From positions 1 to 37,075 of the forward strand of contig VAXO01000027.1 of the NCBI GenBank assembly GCA_005888435.1: a stretch of 37,075 nucleotides of DNA, written 5' to 3'. The position numbers and the translations under genes were made by a program. This DNA comes from Actinomycetota bacterium. Lineage in GTDB: Bacteria; Actinomycetota; Thermoleophilia; Gaiellales; Gaiellaceae. This document shows, piece by piece, positions 8,370-16,293 of the stretch (within the stretch, counting starts at the first letter, position 1; every line of letters starts with the position of its first letter). Below the pieces are notes generated by a model, which was given only the letters and a program-made list of their open reading frames with translations, was not told the DNA's origin and did no database searches.

Positions 8370-8873
8370 GTGATCCCGTTCATCGTGCACGCCACGCCCG
8401 CGACGCAGCAGCTCGGCGCCTTGACGATCCGCTCGGATGCGACGTACCAGGACGCGATCGACGTCTACGGCAAGCCGAGCGTGTGCCTGCCGCGCAAGCC
8501 GTGGGCGCCTTTTGCCACGGCGGTCTGGCGGACCGACGGCTTTCGCTTGAAGATCACCACGCTCGGCGGGCTCACGCCCGGGAAGACCTTCTGCAGCGAC
8601 CCGCGGCACGTGCAGATCGACTCCGCGGTCGTGACCGGCCGGCGCTGGCACACGAGGCGTGGGCTGCGCATCGGCGACAGCGCCGCGAAGCTCCACCGCC
8701 TCTACCCGCATGCCCGCCGCTTCCGGGAGGGCTGGGGCCTCGTGCAGGTCTACCGCCACTGCGGGGCCGGCATCTGCCAGGCCGAGTTCCACTGGGTTCC
8801 GCGCCTGACCGCGGTTCTCCGCGACGGCCGCGTCGCGAGCTTCGTCTTCCCGGTCGGCGCAGAGGGGGAGTGA
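8370..8873 (+). CDS. Small hypothetical protein, probably exported
   Basis: I place the start at GTG 8370 (167 residues); the longer open frame upstream is the shadow of the methyltransferase. The protein has a short N-terminus, then a repeat-like domain with paired cysteines (KPSVC, KTFCSD, CGAGIC) and an LGALTIRSDATYQDAIDVYGKP segment followed by RRGLRIGDSAAKLHRLYPHAR. The last element is typical of actinobacterial secreted proteins of unknown function, where a similar unit occurs twice. The cysteines suggest an extracytoplasmic location, but no convincing signal peptide follows this start. No function can be given. Confidence 0.65.
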   Translation: MIPFIVHATPATQQLGALTIRSDATYQDAIDVYGKPSVCLPRKPWAPFATAVWRTDGFRLKITTLGGLTPGKTFCSDPRHVQIDSAVVTGRRWHTRRGLRIGDSAAKLHRLYPHARRFREGWGLVQVYRHCGAGICQAEFHWVPRLTAVLRDGRVASFVFPVGAEGE

Positions 8874-8909
8874 AAAAAGCGCCCGGAGATCCGAGGATCT
8901 CCGGGCGCT
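8874..8909 (-). terminator. Intrinsic terminator pointing along the minus strand
   Basis: A perfect, GC-rich stem of at least 13 bp (8878-8890 with 8897-8909, up to 15 bp if the loop is tightened) is flanked on the left by AAAAAAG. Read on the minus strand this is a stem followed by GCTTTTTTCA, a textbook terminator. Read on the plus strand there is no T-run. It therefore implies a minus-strand transcript ending here, although no gene is assigned to 8910-9310. Confidence 0.75.
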
Positions 8910-9309
8910 GGGATGACTTCCTAGGCGTGCGCCCGCTGCAGCTGCGTTCGTCTACGAGAGACGCGGCGAGCCTCACGGCGGATCGCACGCTGGACTTCGG
9001 CGTGTCGTTCACGCGAACGGTCGCGTTTACGGACCGCGTTCGGATATTGGGAGTAGCCGTACAAGGTTCCTGCCTTCCGGGAGCACAGAGGCTCCTTTCT
9101 CTTGGTGGACGTGACGTTCGGCAGGCGGCGGCTCGGCCGCGCCGCGGCGTGCCGAAACTGTGCGGATGGCCCTTACGGCCCTACGCGGAGAGGGTGTCTA
9201 CGCGGGTACCGAGAGACCACATCGCATTGAGCGGGAACAGTTCGTTCAAGTGGCCTCCCTTCCCTCGACGTGACACGAAGCTGGTGAGTTTGGCACCACC
9301 GCGTCGCGG
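8910..9309 (-). ncRNA. Putative minus-strand transcript of unknown kind (small RNA or small-protein mRNA)
   Basis: This 453-bp stretch between the small exported-type protein and the beta-lactamase-fold gene has no plus-strand gene. On the minus strand it is bounded by a TTGACA-type promoter (9315-9287) and the strong terminator at 8874-8909, giving a transcript of about 400 nt. It holds a 22-codon ORF with a good ribosome site (9181-9249), a second strong site (AAAGGAG) before a GTG at about 9089 opening a 19-codon ORF, and a basic open frame ending at 8921. GC at third positions is lower than in neighbouring genes. I recognise no known RNA family (not RNase P, tmRNA or SRP by their core motifs). 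Confidence 0.4.
9181..9249 (-). CDS. Possible 22-residue leader or small protein in the orphan transcript
   Basis: TTG at 9249 is preceded on the minus strand by GGGAGG with a 4-nt spacer. The peptide begins MNELFPLNAMW and ends VDTLSA before a TAG. It is placed about 30 nt after the predicted transcription start, as leader peptides often are. No homologue is recognised; it could be chance. Confidence 0.3.
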   Translation of the reverse strand: MNELFPLNAMWSLGTRVDTLSA

Positions 9310-9318
9310 TGTCAAGAT
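9287..9318. promoter_or_regulatory. Overlapping face-to-face promoters
   Basis: The same 32 bp reads as TTGACA-N17-CAAACT on the minus strand (9315-9287) and TTGGCA-N17-CAAGAT on the plus strand (9290-9318). Each -35 box overlaps the other strand's -10 box. The plus-strand -10 lies 8 nt before the GTG start at 9327, so that mRNA would be nearly leaderless. The -10 boxes start with C and are weak, so both are predictions. Confidence 0.4.
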
Positions 9319-9326
9319 GAATTTCG

Positions 9327-10397
9327 GTGCGTAACGCGATCGTCGTCGTAGTCGCGGTACTGACACTCGGTGTCGGTTTTGCGCCGGCGGCGACGCCGAA
9401 GCGGGCGAATCTCGCAAGCATTGCGCGCGAGCTCGTCAAGTCCGGTGCGCCCGGCGCGGTCGTGTACGTACGCACGCCGGCCGGCGCTCGCGCGGGAGTC
9501 GCCGGCTACGCGAACCGCAGCGCACATGTCTCGATGCGCGCGTCGGACCGCTACCGCATCGCGAGCGTGACGAAGGCGTTCGTCTCCGTTGTGACTCTGC
9601 AGCTCGAGGCAGAAGGAAAGCTCGACATCGACGACCCGGTCGCGAAGTACCTGCCCGGCGTCGTGCCGAACGGGAGTGCGATCTCGTTGCGCGAGTTGAT
9701 GAACCACACGAGCGGCCTGTTCAACTACACCGACGATGCGGCGTTCGTGAGCGATCCGATCACGAACTTCTCCCGCCCATGGACGCCACAGGAGTTGCTC
9801 GCCCTCGCGTTTGCCCATCCACCGAACTTCGCACCCGGCACGAACTGGAGCTACTCGAATACGAACTACATCGTCCTCGGGCTCGTGGTCGAGGCGGTGA
9901 CCGGCAAGCCGCTCGGCCAGGTCCTGCAGGAACGGATCTTCACGCCGCTCGCGCTGACGTCGACGTCGTTCCCGCTCACGATCGCCCTGGCGCCCGACTT
10001 CGTGCACGGTTACGTCAGGCTTCCTGGCGCCGCGTTGATCGACATCTCGGCAGGCCTCGATCCGACCTGGGGCTGGGCCGCGGGTGCGATCGTCTCGAAC
10101 GCACGCGACGTGACGGCGTTCTACCGCGGGCTCTTCACACGGAAGCTCCTTCCAGCAGCGCAGCTCGACGAGCTGGAGACAGCGACGCCGGCCGCTGGCA
10201 CGTACGGGCTCGGCATTGTCAACACCTCCCCCGCGTGTGGCCGAGCGTTCACGCACGAAGGCGATTTCCTCGGCTGGCAGAACATCGCGTACTCGACGGC
10301 CAACGGCAGGCGGCAAGCCGTCGTGATGGTGAACGTCAACTACGCAGACAACGACCGTCTCGTGACCCTGGCTGAGAAGGCTCTCTGCCGGGGTTGA
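9327..10397 (+). CDS. Serine hydrolase of the class C beta-lactamase / DD-peptidase family
   Basis: 356 residues with a signal peptide (MRNAIVVVVAVLTLGVGFAPA). The three catalytic motifs of the family are present: S80-V-T-K83 (SxxK, nucleophile Ser80), Y176-S-N178 (YxN) and H310-E-G312 (the HxG version of the KTG box). Other matches are LRELMNHTSGL and FAPGTNWSYSNTNYIVLG. Such enzymes act outside the membrane as D,D-carboxypeptidases, esterases or beta-lactamase-like hydrolases; the HxG box is more usual for esterases and peptidases than for true AmpC enzymes. The GTG start has no Shine-Dalgarno and fits a leaderless mRNA. Substrate unknown. Confidence 0.92.
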   Translation: MRNAIVVVVAVLTLGVGFAPAATPKRANLASIARELVKSGAPGAVVYVRTPAGARAGVAGYANRSAHVSMRASDRYRIASVTKAFVSVVTLQLEAEGKLDIDDPVAKYLPGVVPNGSAISLRELMNHTSGLFNYTDDAAFVSDPITNFSRPWTPQELLALAFAHPPNFAPGTNWSYSNTNYIVLGLVVEAVTGKPLGQVLQERIFTPLALTSTSFPLTIALAPDFVHGYVRLPGAALIDISAGLDPTWGWAAGAIVSNARDVTAFYRGLFTRKLLPAAQLDELETATPAAGTYGLGIVNTSPACGRAFTHEGDFLGWQNIAYSTANGRRQAVVMVNVNYADNDRLVTLAEKALCRG

Positions 10398-10439
10398 CAA
10401 GCGCTGCGCATCGACCACGATGCGAGCGGGGATAGGGGT

Positions 10440-10730
10440 ATGGGTTTCACGCTGATGCTCACGCTGGGCGCGGGGCTGCTCGCGATCTGGCTCGACACGC
10501 GCTTTCCGGGCCTGCGGCCGAAGACCGCCGCCCAGGGGCTGATACACGCCGCCGTCGGCGTCTTCGCGATGCTCGGCGCTGCCGGCCTGCTCGCGCTGAT
10601 CTACGGCATCCCGCAGTGGGCGTGGATGACCGTGCTGCTGACGGTCTTCCTGCCGTCACTCGTCTACGCGCTGCTCGCCGGTTTCTGGATGCTGCGAGCC
10701 CTCGCGAACCTGACGTTCGCCGGCCGCTAG
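10440..10730 (+). CDS. Small membrane protein, three predicted helices
   Basis: 96 residues, mostly hydrophobic: helices at about 3-18, 31-53 and 59-85, ending with a short basic tail (FAGR). An ATG preceded by GGGGATAGGGGT fits the start. No family is recognised. The gene may be cotranscribed with the hydrolase 42 bp upstream. Its TAG stop shares the palindrome CTAG (10727-10730) with the stop of the convergent TPR gene. Confidence 0.7.
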   Translation: MGFTLMLTLGAGLLAIWLDTRFPGLRPKTAAQGLIHAAVGVFAMLGAAGLLALIYGIPQWAWMTVLLTVFLPSLVYALLAGFWMLRALANLTFAGR

Positions 10731-11551
10731 AGCTGCCCGCGCAGCCAGTCGACCTCCGACTGGTCATCCGGGTCGAGCAAGATTCCTGCCTGCTCGAGTG
10801 TCTGCTCCGCACGCGACACCAGTTCCCCTGCGCGGTCGCGGTCGCCGGCAACCGCAGAAAGTGCGGCATCGTTGAGATCCTTCATCGCGTTGTCGTATGG
10901 GTTACCGGCATCGCGAAGCGGATGGCAGTCGGCGAAATGACGTTTCGCTGCGTCGACATTGCCTCGCCGAATCTCGAGGTGGCCGAGGTTGTGGAGCTCC
11001 ATGCCGACCATGCCCGGGTTGTCGAGACGACGATTGAGCTCCGCGCTCTCCGCGTAGAGATCGGCGGCGGCGTCGAGGTCTCCACCCAAACGCGTTCCCA
11101 CGGCGAGCATGTGCAGCGGATTGACCTCTGCTTCGGCGGTGGGCGCGAGCTCACGCGCGTCCGAGGCGAGAGAGCAGACGCGGCCATAGTCGCCGTCGCG
11201 GAGGGCAACACGGCTCAGGCCGACGAGCGCGAGGGACTCGGCCTCCTTGTCCTCCACCTGCCGAGCCACTTTGAGCGCCGCCTCGTTCCGCGCACTCGAG
11301 CCCGCTTGGTCGCCGGCGCGGAAGGCAAGCACGCCGTCGGCGTACAACGCCAGCGCCCGGGCACGGGAAGGAGGGCCGTCAGTCCCGAGGGCGGTTGCAA
11401 GCACTCGGCGTCCGCCCACGATGTCGCCGCTCGAAAACCACTGCCGCCAGTTATCCGCGGCGAGCCGGCAAGCCGCCTCGCCGTCGCCTCGCTCCACCAG
11501 GGCACGGACCTCGGCCTCGAGCTCGGCGCGCGCAGCTTCCTCCGGCGTCAT
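10727..11551 (-). CDS. TPR-like helical repeat protein
   Basis: 274 residues of alternating amphipathic helices with TPR-type signatures (ALALYADGVLAFRAGDQAGS, ESLALVGLSRVALRDGDYGR, LHNLGHLEIRRGNVDAAKRHF). The repeats look like the C-terminal sensory part of LuxR/AfsR-family regulators, but no DNA-binding or ATPase domain is attached. It is cytoplasmic by sequence. The ATG lies only 4 nt after the stop of the FAD oxidase gene, so the two are an operon and probably translationally coupled. Partner unknown. Confidence 0.8.
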   Translation of the reverse strand: MTPEEAARAELEAEVRALVERGDGEAACRLAADNWRQWFSSGDIVGGRRVLATALGTDGPPSRARALALYADGVLAFRAGDQAGSSARNEAALKVARQVEDKEAESLALVGLSRVALRDGDYGRVCSLASDARELAPTAEAEVNPLHMLAVGTRLGGDLDAAADLYAESAELNRRLDNPGMVGMELHNLGHLEIRRGNVDAAKRHFADCHPLRDAGNPYDNAMKDLNDAALSAVAGDRDRAGELVSRAEQTLEQAGILLDPDDQSEVDWLRGQL

Positions 11552-11555
11552 CGCG

Positions 11556-12965
11556 CTAGTCGGGCGAGATGTTCTGGTTCGACCGGAAGAAGTTGTCCGG
11601 ATCCCACTGACGCTTCAGCGCCTTCAACCGGTCGTACTTGTCGGCGCCGTATGCGGACCGGATCCGGGCCTCGCTCTCTTCTCCGTCCGACATGAAGTTG
11701 ACGTAGGCCGAGGTCTGGTACCTCTCGACCGCGGACCAGAAGTCGCGCACCCACTGGCGTTCTTCGTCGAAGCCTTCGGCGTTCTCGGTGCAGCAGCCGA
11801 TGTTGTACGTGATGCCGGCGTCGCGCCCGCCGAACACGCTGTCGTCCACGCCGACGCGCGAGATCGCACCGCCCATCTGCCAGATGGGGAACGACGTCAG
11901 CGGCGACTTGATGCGCGACGCGTAGTCGACGGTGATGTCGATCATCTCGTCGGTCAGCTCCGGCGCGTCGAAGCCGCGGAAGTAGTACCAGCGGTGCGGC
12001 ACGAAGCTGGGATCGAACATCGACTGGTGCATGAGGTACGGCTTGCGAATGCAGACGTCGGCGACGACGTTGCCGAACTCGCGCATCGGCTTGATGAATT
12101 TCTCGCCCTCGTCGAGGTCGCCGATCCAGCACGGGATCACCATCACGACCGGCTGACCGTGGAGCTCGTCGGGCACGAAGGGCAGCGGCGGCGCCTTGCG
12201 GTGGATCACGATCGACATCAGGTCGTCCGGCGCATCCGCGATCCACTCGCGCCAGAAGCGCAGCACCTCGGGCGAGTCCTCCATCTTCCAGAAGATCGGG
12301 CCGGCGAGGATCGTCGGGCCCACGGGCACGAGCTCGAACTCGAACTCCGTCACGATGCCGAGGTTCGAGCCGGCGCCGCGCATACCCCAGAACAGCTCGG
12401 GATTCTCGTCCGCGCTCGCCGTGAGGAACTCGCCGTCGGCGGTGACGACGTCGACGCGCCGCAGCTTGTCGATCGAGAGCCCGTGTTTGCGCTGGATCCA
12501 GCCGATGCCACCCCCGAGCGTGAGACCGGCGACGCCGGTGTGCGTGACGATCCCCGACGGGGCGGCGAGTCCGAAGGCCTGCGTTTCCTTGTCCAGCTCG
12601 CCGAGGAGCACCCCCGCCTGCACGCGCGCGGTGCGCTGCTGCGGATCGATGCGCACGCCCTTCAGCAGGCTCAGATCGATCATGAGGGAGTCGTCGGCAA
12701 CCGACAGGCCCGGGAAGCTGTGCCCGCCGCTGCGGATCGTCGTGGGCACGCCGTGCGTACGCGACCACTTCACGGTGGAAATGACGTCCGCGACGCCGGC
12801 GCAGCGCGCGATCAGCGCCGGACGCCGGTCGATCGAGCCATTCCAGATCTTCCGTGCCGCGTCGTAGCCGGGATCGTCGCGGCCGACGAGCGGTCCCCTG
12901 AGCCCGGCCGCCAGCTCTGCGAGCGCGGTTTCCTCCAGCGTGAGTCCTTCGGCGATGGCAGTCAT
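11556..12965 (-). CDS. FAD-binding oxidase, berberine-bridge-enzyme type
   Basis: 469 residues. The N-terminal half is the PCMH-type FAD domain with RSGGHSFPG, where His82 is the expected 8-alpha covalent FAD site. At GIVTHTGVAGLTLGGGIGW the cysteine used for bicovalent attachment is replaced (Val145), so FAD is probably held by one bond. The C-terminus carries the BBE motif YDRLKALKRQWDPDNFF. Family members oxidise alcohols, sugars or alkaloid-like substrates with oxygen or another acceptor. No signal peptide is visible. It is the first gene of an operon with the TPR protein. Confidence 0.9.
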   Translation of the reverse strand: MTAIAEGLTLEETALAELAAGLRGPLVGRDDPGYDAARKIWNGSIDRRPALIARCAGVADVISTVKWSRTHGVPTTIRSGGHSFPGLSVADDSLMIDLSLLKGVRIDPQQRTARVQAGVLLGELDKETQAFGLAAPSGIVTHTGVAGLTLGGGIGWIQRKHGLSIDKLRRVDVVTADGEFLTASADENPELFWGMRGAGSNLGIVTEFEFELVPVGPTILAGPIFWKMEDSPEVLRFWREWIADAPDDLMSIVIHRKAPPLPFVPDELHGQPVVMVIPCWIGDLDEGEKFIKPMREFGNVVADVCIRKPYLMHQSMFDPSFVPHRWYYFRGFDAPELTDEMIDITVDYASRIKSPLTSFPIWQMGGAISRVGVDDSVFGGRDAGITYNIGCCTENAEGFDEERQWVRDFWSAVERYQTSAYVNFMSDGEESEARIRSAYGADKYDRLKALKRQWDPDNFFRSNQNISPD

Positions 12966-13052
12966 GGCCTCAGTGTCTCACCCGACGCCGGCCCGGGCCA
13001 ATTTCTTCCCGCCCGCGGCCGGCACGACTCTTCCGCTGTGGTCGCCTGGCTG

Positions 13053-13181
13053 CTAGACGTAGCCGACGAGCAGCAGGATCAGCGCAATGATCAGAATGAC
13101 GAAGAGCCAGTTGCTGACGGCAAATCCGCCGACCAGCGCGAAAAGGATCAGCAACAGCACGAGTACCCATAGAAGTCCCAT
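13053..13181 (-). CDS. Very small hydrophobic membrane protein (42 aa)
   Basis: The ATG at 13181 opens a 42-residue peptide almost wholly made of two hydrophobic helices (GLLWVLVLLLILFALVGG and NWLFVILIIALILLLVGY). Similar tiny two-helix proteins are often stress- or cold-inducible in Gram-positives. A longer start at 13340 adds a non-hydrophobic stretch that overlaps the divergent gene and is unlikely. No Shine-Dalgarno is clear. The divergent region carries a palindrome at 13198-13216. Confidence 0.6.
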   Translation of the reverse strand: MGLLWVLVLLLILFALVGGFAVSNWLFVILIIALILLLVGYV

Positions 13182-13197
13182 GGGCGCGTCGTAGCCG

Positions 13198-13216
13198 GTT
13201 TCACGCTTCGTGAAAC
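13198..13216. promoter_or_regulatory. Palindrome GTTTCACG-CTT-CGTGAAAC in a divergent promoter region
   Basis: Perfect 8-bp inverted repeats separated by three bases lie between the starts of two small membrane-protein genes (13181 minus, 13260 plus). This is a likely operator. On the minus strand GTTT...GGCTAC (16-nt spacing) faintly resembles the general-stress sigma consensus. The arms also resemble parS, but the 3-nt insertion argues against it. Confidence 0.4.
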
Positions 13217-13259
13217 GCGGAAATCCGGCATGTACAAACTGCGACGAGGGAGGCATGAA

Positions 13260-13580
13260 ATGTCCGCACAAGCACCAGGACGGCAGGACCGTGGCACCGA
13301 TTGGCGTGCCCGTTGGACGGCACCCCCGCGACACGTGCACGACACCGAGACGAGGCCGTTCTTCGTCACGAGCGAGTTCCTCGTGTACGTACTCCTGCTC
13401 ATGGGGCTCGGGATCACAGCCGGCTCGTCAGCGAGCGTCGACGCGCGCTTCTTCTGGGAGTGGGCGACGCTCGCGACGATCGCGTACATGCTCAGCCGCG
13501 GCTTCGCGAAGTCGGGCAGCCGTAGCCGTTCATGGGATCCCCGCGAGGATCTCGACACCAACCGGGATCGCCGGAGCTAG
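13260..13580 (+). CDS. Small two-helix membrane protein (106 aa)
   Basis: The start at ATG 13260 is chosen because GGGAGG lies 8 nt upstream; an ATG at 13230 lacks one. The N-terminal ~38 residues are polar, then FFVTSEFLVYVLLLMGLGITAG and FFWEWATLATIAYMLSRGFAKSG form two membrane helices, and the C-terminus is basic. This arrangement (a TSE...L helix, then a second helix ending in SRGxAKxG) is a recurrent uncharacterised actinobacterial membrane protein. The TAG stop overlaps the convergent gene's stop in CTAG (13577-13580). Confidence 0.75.
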   Translation: MSAQAPGRQDRGTDWRARWTAPPRHVHDTETRPFFVTSEFLVYVLLLMGLGITAGSSASVDARFFWEWATLATIAYMLSRGFAKSGSRSRSWDPREDLDTNRDRRS

Positions 13581-15688
13581 CAGGGGCTCGTCTCGTCCGC
13601 GAGGGCGATGCCCGTCACTAGGACACCGCCCGAGCGGGCGTAGCTCACAAACGACGCTTCACTCCGCGGATCGCCGTAGATCGGTGAATACTGCGGTGCC
13701 GTGACTCGCACGTCTGCGTACCCGTTCGGCGGGACGCAGACGGCGAGCTGGTTGCTCACGGGCTGGGCGCCGGCGCGAGCGGTCCACGAGGCGGCGTTCG
13801 ACCGGAAGTCGAATTGTCGCGGCGCGACACCGGTCGGCGCGCGCACGGAGACGGTGACGTACCGGCGCTCCGGGCTGCTCTGGCCCGGGGTCGCGAAGAC
13901 CCTGATCGTCCCGTCCACGCGCGGAATCGTCCAGCCGTCCCGATAGAGGTTGAACGCCAGCCACTGCGCGCGCCACGGGCGCTCGACGCGGATCAGGTCG
14001 ACTCCGCGGTCTTCGCCGATCACCTTGCCGGCAAGTCCGAAACGCGTCTCGGCGACCGCCTGCGCGACGTAGCTCGACGGCGAGACGTTCGCGTGCCCGG
14101 TCGTGGGGTCGAAGCTGAGCGTCGTCGTCGGGAACGTCTCGGGCGTGCCCGTGAACGCTCCTTCGTAGACGACGGCGCGGCGGACGGACTCGTTCCAGAA
14201 CTCGACGTTCCACCAGTAGCCGACGTTGTCCCAGTAGGCCCCGTAGAGGAAGGGGTACGGCACCATCGTGACAGTGCCGCCGCTGCCGACCTTCCGGTCG
14301 AGCCAGTCGAACACGACGCTCTGGTCGACCGTCAGCGGTCGCCCGCTGGTCCCGTCGTGCACGAAGAGCCGTGTGAAGGCTGCGGCCGTCTGGACCGGCG
14401 CGAGCACGATTGCCAGCGCCGCCAGGCCGATCGCGACGCGGCGTCCGGCCAGCAACAGCAGCATCGCCGCGATCGCCACAAACGAGAGGAAGAGCTGGGC
14501 GCCGCTCTCGGAGCCACCGATGCCGAGCAGCGTCTCGTTCAGGTACGCAACGGGTGAGTCGACGTTGAACTTGTGGAAGCTGATGACGGGAACGAACGCG
14601 AATGCCAGGGCGAGGAGCGCTCCGCTCGCGATGATCGCCCAGCGCCGCCAGCTGCGCTCCAGCAGCATTGCGACGAAGGCGACCAGCAGCAGCGGCACGA
14701 CGTAGAACAGGTAACGGTCGTGCAGGCGTCCGGCGCCGAAGCGGAGGTCATACGAGGTGACCTCGAGTAGGAGCGCGACTCCGGCGACGCCCGCGATGCT
14801 CGCGAAGGCGCGTTGGGCGCGGGTGCGCTCCTGCACGACCGACGAGAGCAGCCAGGCGAGCCCGAGCACGAAGGGCACGATCCCGAGCCCCAGTCCGAGG
14901 GGCGCCAGGTGCTCGAGCAGCGAGCGAGGCATCCCGCTCGGCGCGACATTGCCCTCGGCGGTGACGGAGTAGGTTCCCAGCGCCCGCGAGAGGTTGCCCG
15001 TCGCAGCGAGGCCGACCGCGACGGCAGCGAGCGCGGCATAGGCGCCCGCGAGCAGGCGGTGCTGGGAGACGACCCGGCGCGGCGCCGGGCGATCGAGCAG
15101 GAGCGCCACCGGCACGATCGCGAGTAGGACCGCGAATTGCGTCCGTGCCAGGATCGCGACGCCGATCGCGACGAGCAGCAGCGCGTCGTTTCGGGCCCGG
15201 GGCGCGATCGCGGCGTTGTGCAGTGCGAGGATCGCCCAGAGGAAGGCCGGATACGCGACGGCCTCGGTCATCAGGAACGAGGCGAGCACGATCCACGGCA
15301 GGCAGACGGTCAGCACCGCGACCACATACGCCAGCCGGTTCCCGTTCGTGACCCGCCGGGCCAGGAGGAACGCGGGAATCGCTGCGGAGCTCATGACGAA
15401 GGCGTTGAGGATGTGTGCGTCGCGGAGGCCGTTCGGCACGAGGCTGCCGTCGAAGAGCGGCGCGAGCAGCAGCGGATAGAGCTGGTTGACGTTCCCGATC
15501 AGGTCGCCGTGCACATGCGGGAGCGGCGAGTGGAGCTGCCCGATGCTGATCGCCAGGCGCTCGTAGAGGAGCTCGTCGGTCATCACGTACCAGTCCGCGA
15601 CCTGGGTCGTGAGGATGGCCAGGAGCCCGGCCAGGGCAAGCCAGAGCGCCGAGATCGGGATCCAGGGTCTGGCCCACAGCCGGTCCAC
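13577..15688 (-). CDS. Polytopic membrane protein, GT-C glycosyltransferase-like
   Basis: I choose GTG 15688 (703 residues); a longer frame to 15871 would overlap the divergent DUF892 gene. About 12 membrane helices occupy the first two thirds, with an extracytoplasmic loop after helix 1 carrying MTDELLYERLAISIG. Its acidic residues sit where GT-C (PMT/ArnT-like) enzymes keep their catalytic Asp. The last ~200 residues form a soluble, probably extracytoplasmic beta-rich domain. This matches dolichyl/decaprenyl-phosphate sugar transferases of cell-envelope glycans, although donor and acceptor are unknown. It is convergent with the gene before it. Confidence 0.7.
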   Translation of the reverse strand: MDRLWARPWIPISALWLALAGLLAILTTQVADWYVMTDELLYERLAISIGQLHSPLPHVHGDLIGNVNQLYPLLLAPLFDGSLVPNGLRDAHILNAFVMSSAAIPAFLLARRVTNGNRLAYVVAVLTVCLPWIVLASFLMTEAVAYPAFLWAILALHNAAIAPRARNDALLLVAIGVAILARTQFAVLLAIVPVALLLDRPAPRRVVSQHRLLAGAYAALAAVAVGLAATGNLSRALGTYSVTAEGNVAPSGMPRSLLEHLAPLGLGLGIVPFVLGLAWLLSSVVQERTRAQRAFASIAGVAGVALLLEVTSYDLRFGAGRLHDRYLFYVVPLLLVAFVAMLLERSWRRWAIIASGALLALAFAFVPVISFHKFNVDSPVAYLNETLLGIGGSESGAQLFLSFVAIAAMLLLLAGRRVAIGLAALAIVLAPVQTAAAFTRLFVHDGTSGRPLTVDQSVVFDWLDRKVGSGGTVTMVPYPFLYGAYWDNVGYWWNVEFWNESVRRAVVYEGAFTGTPETFPTTTLSFDPTTGHANVSPSSYVAQAVAETRFGLAGKVIGEDRGVDLIRVERPWRAQWLAFNLYRDGWTIPRVDGTIRVFATPGQSSPERRYVTVSVRAPTGVAPRQFDFRSNAASWTARAGAQPVSNQLAVCVPPNGYADVRVTAPQYSPIYGDPRSEASFVSYARSGGVLVTGIALADETSPC

Positions 15689-15797
15689 GCCTGCGGAAGC
15701 TAGCGCCGTTCGCAATTTCCGGGCCGGGGGTGCCCGCAGGCGTTTGGCCCGCCGGGGGCCGGGTAGCGGACCTGCAGTCCACGAACAAGGGGGTCGT

Positions 15798-16289
15798 ATG
15801 GCAAGTATCGAAACGCCGCGCGAGCTGTTCGTCCACAAGCTCGGGGCGGCCCTGACGATGGAGGAGACCATCCTCGAGATGCTGGAGAACCTCCAGGAGG
15901 AGGCCTCCGATTCGAAGCTTCAGCGCGACCTGCAGCAGCACCATCGCGAGACGCAGCAGCACGTCGCGAACCTGCAGCAGATCTTCCAGGCGCTCGGCGT
16001 GGAGCCCGAGAAGCAGTCGTGCCCGGCAATCGACGGGCTCGAGAAGGAAGGCAAGCAGATGATCAAGGAGGTCGACGACTCGCTCGTCGACTCGGTCATC
16101 CTCGGCGGCGTGATCGAGACGGAGCATCACGAGATCGCCGTCTACGACGGGCTGATCATCAAGGCCGAGCAGATGGACGACCAGGACATCGTCGCGCTCC
16201 TGCACGAGAACCTCGAGCAGGAGGAAGGCGCGCTCGACAAGGCCGTCAAGGCCTCAGAGCAGTCGGCGAAGCAGCTCGTCTCGAGCTAA
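15798..16289 (+). CDS. DUF892 / YciF-type ferritin-like protein
   Basis: 163 residues from ATG 15798, which has AAGGGGG upstream. The protein is an all-alpha four-helix bundle with the DUF892 pattern: LFVHKLGAALTMEETILEML, QHHRETQQHVANLQQIFQALG, ETEHHEIAVYDGLI and ENLEQEEGALDKAV. The repeated E and ExxH residues form a likely di-iron or related metal site. Relatives (YciE/YciF) are general stress proteins of unknown biochemical activity. It is cytoplasmic, monocistronic, and ends in a strong terminator. Confidence 0.88.
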   Translation: MASIETPRELFVHKLGAALTMEETILEMLENLQEEASDSKLQRDLQQHHRETQQHVANLQQIFQALGVEPEKQSCPAIDGLEKEGKQMIKEVDDSLVDSVILGGVIETEHHEIAVYDGLIIKAEQMDDQDIVALLHENLEQEEGALDKAVKASEQSAKQLVSS

Positions 16290-16293
16290 AGCA

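Noticed and set aside
8910-9180. Small ribosomal protein gene (basic frame ending at 8921)
   Set aside because: The Arg-rich end does not match bL32-bL36, bS20-bS22 or THX, and no good start codon exists in the frame; kept only as part of the orphan transcript.
13198-13216. True parS site
   Set aside because: The arms fit, but a 3-bp insertion breaks the consensus, and there is no parB near.
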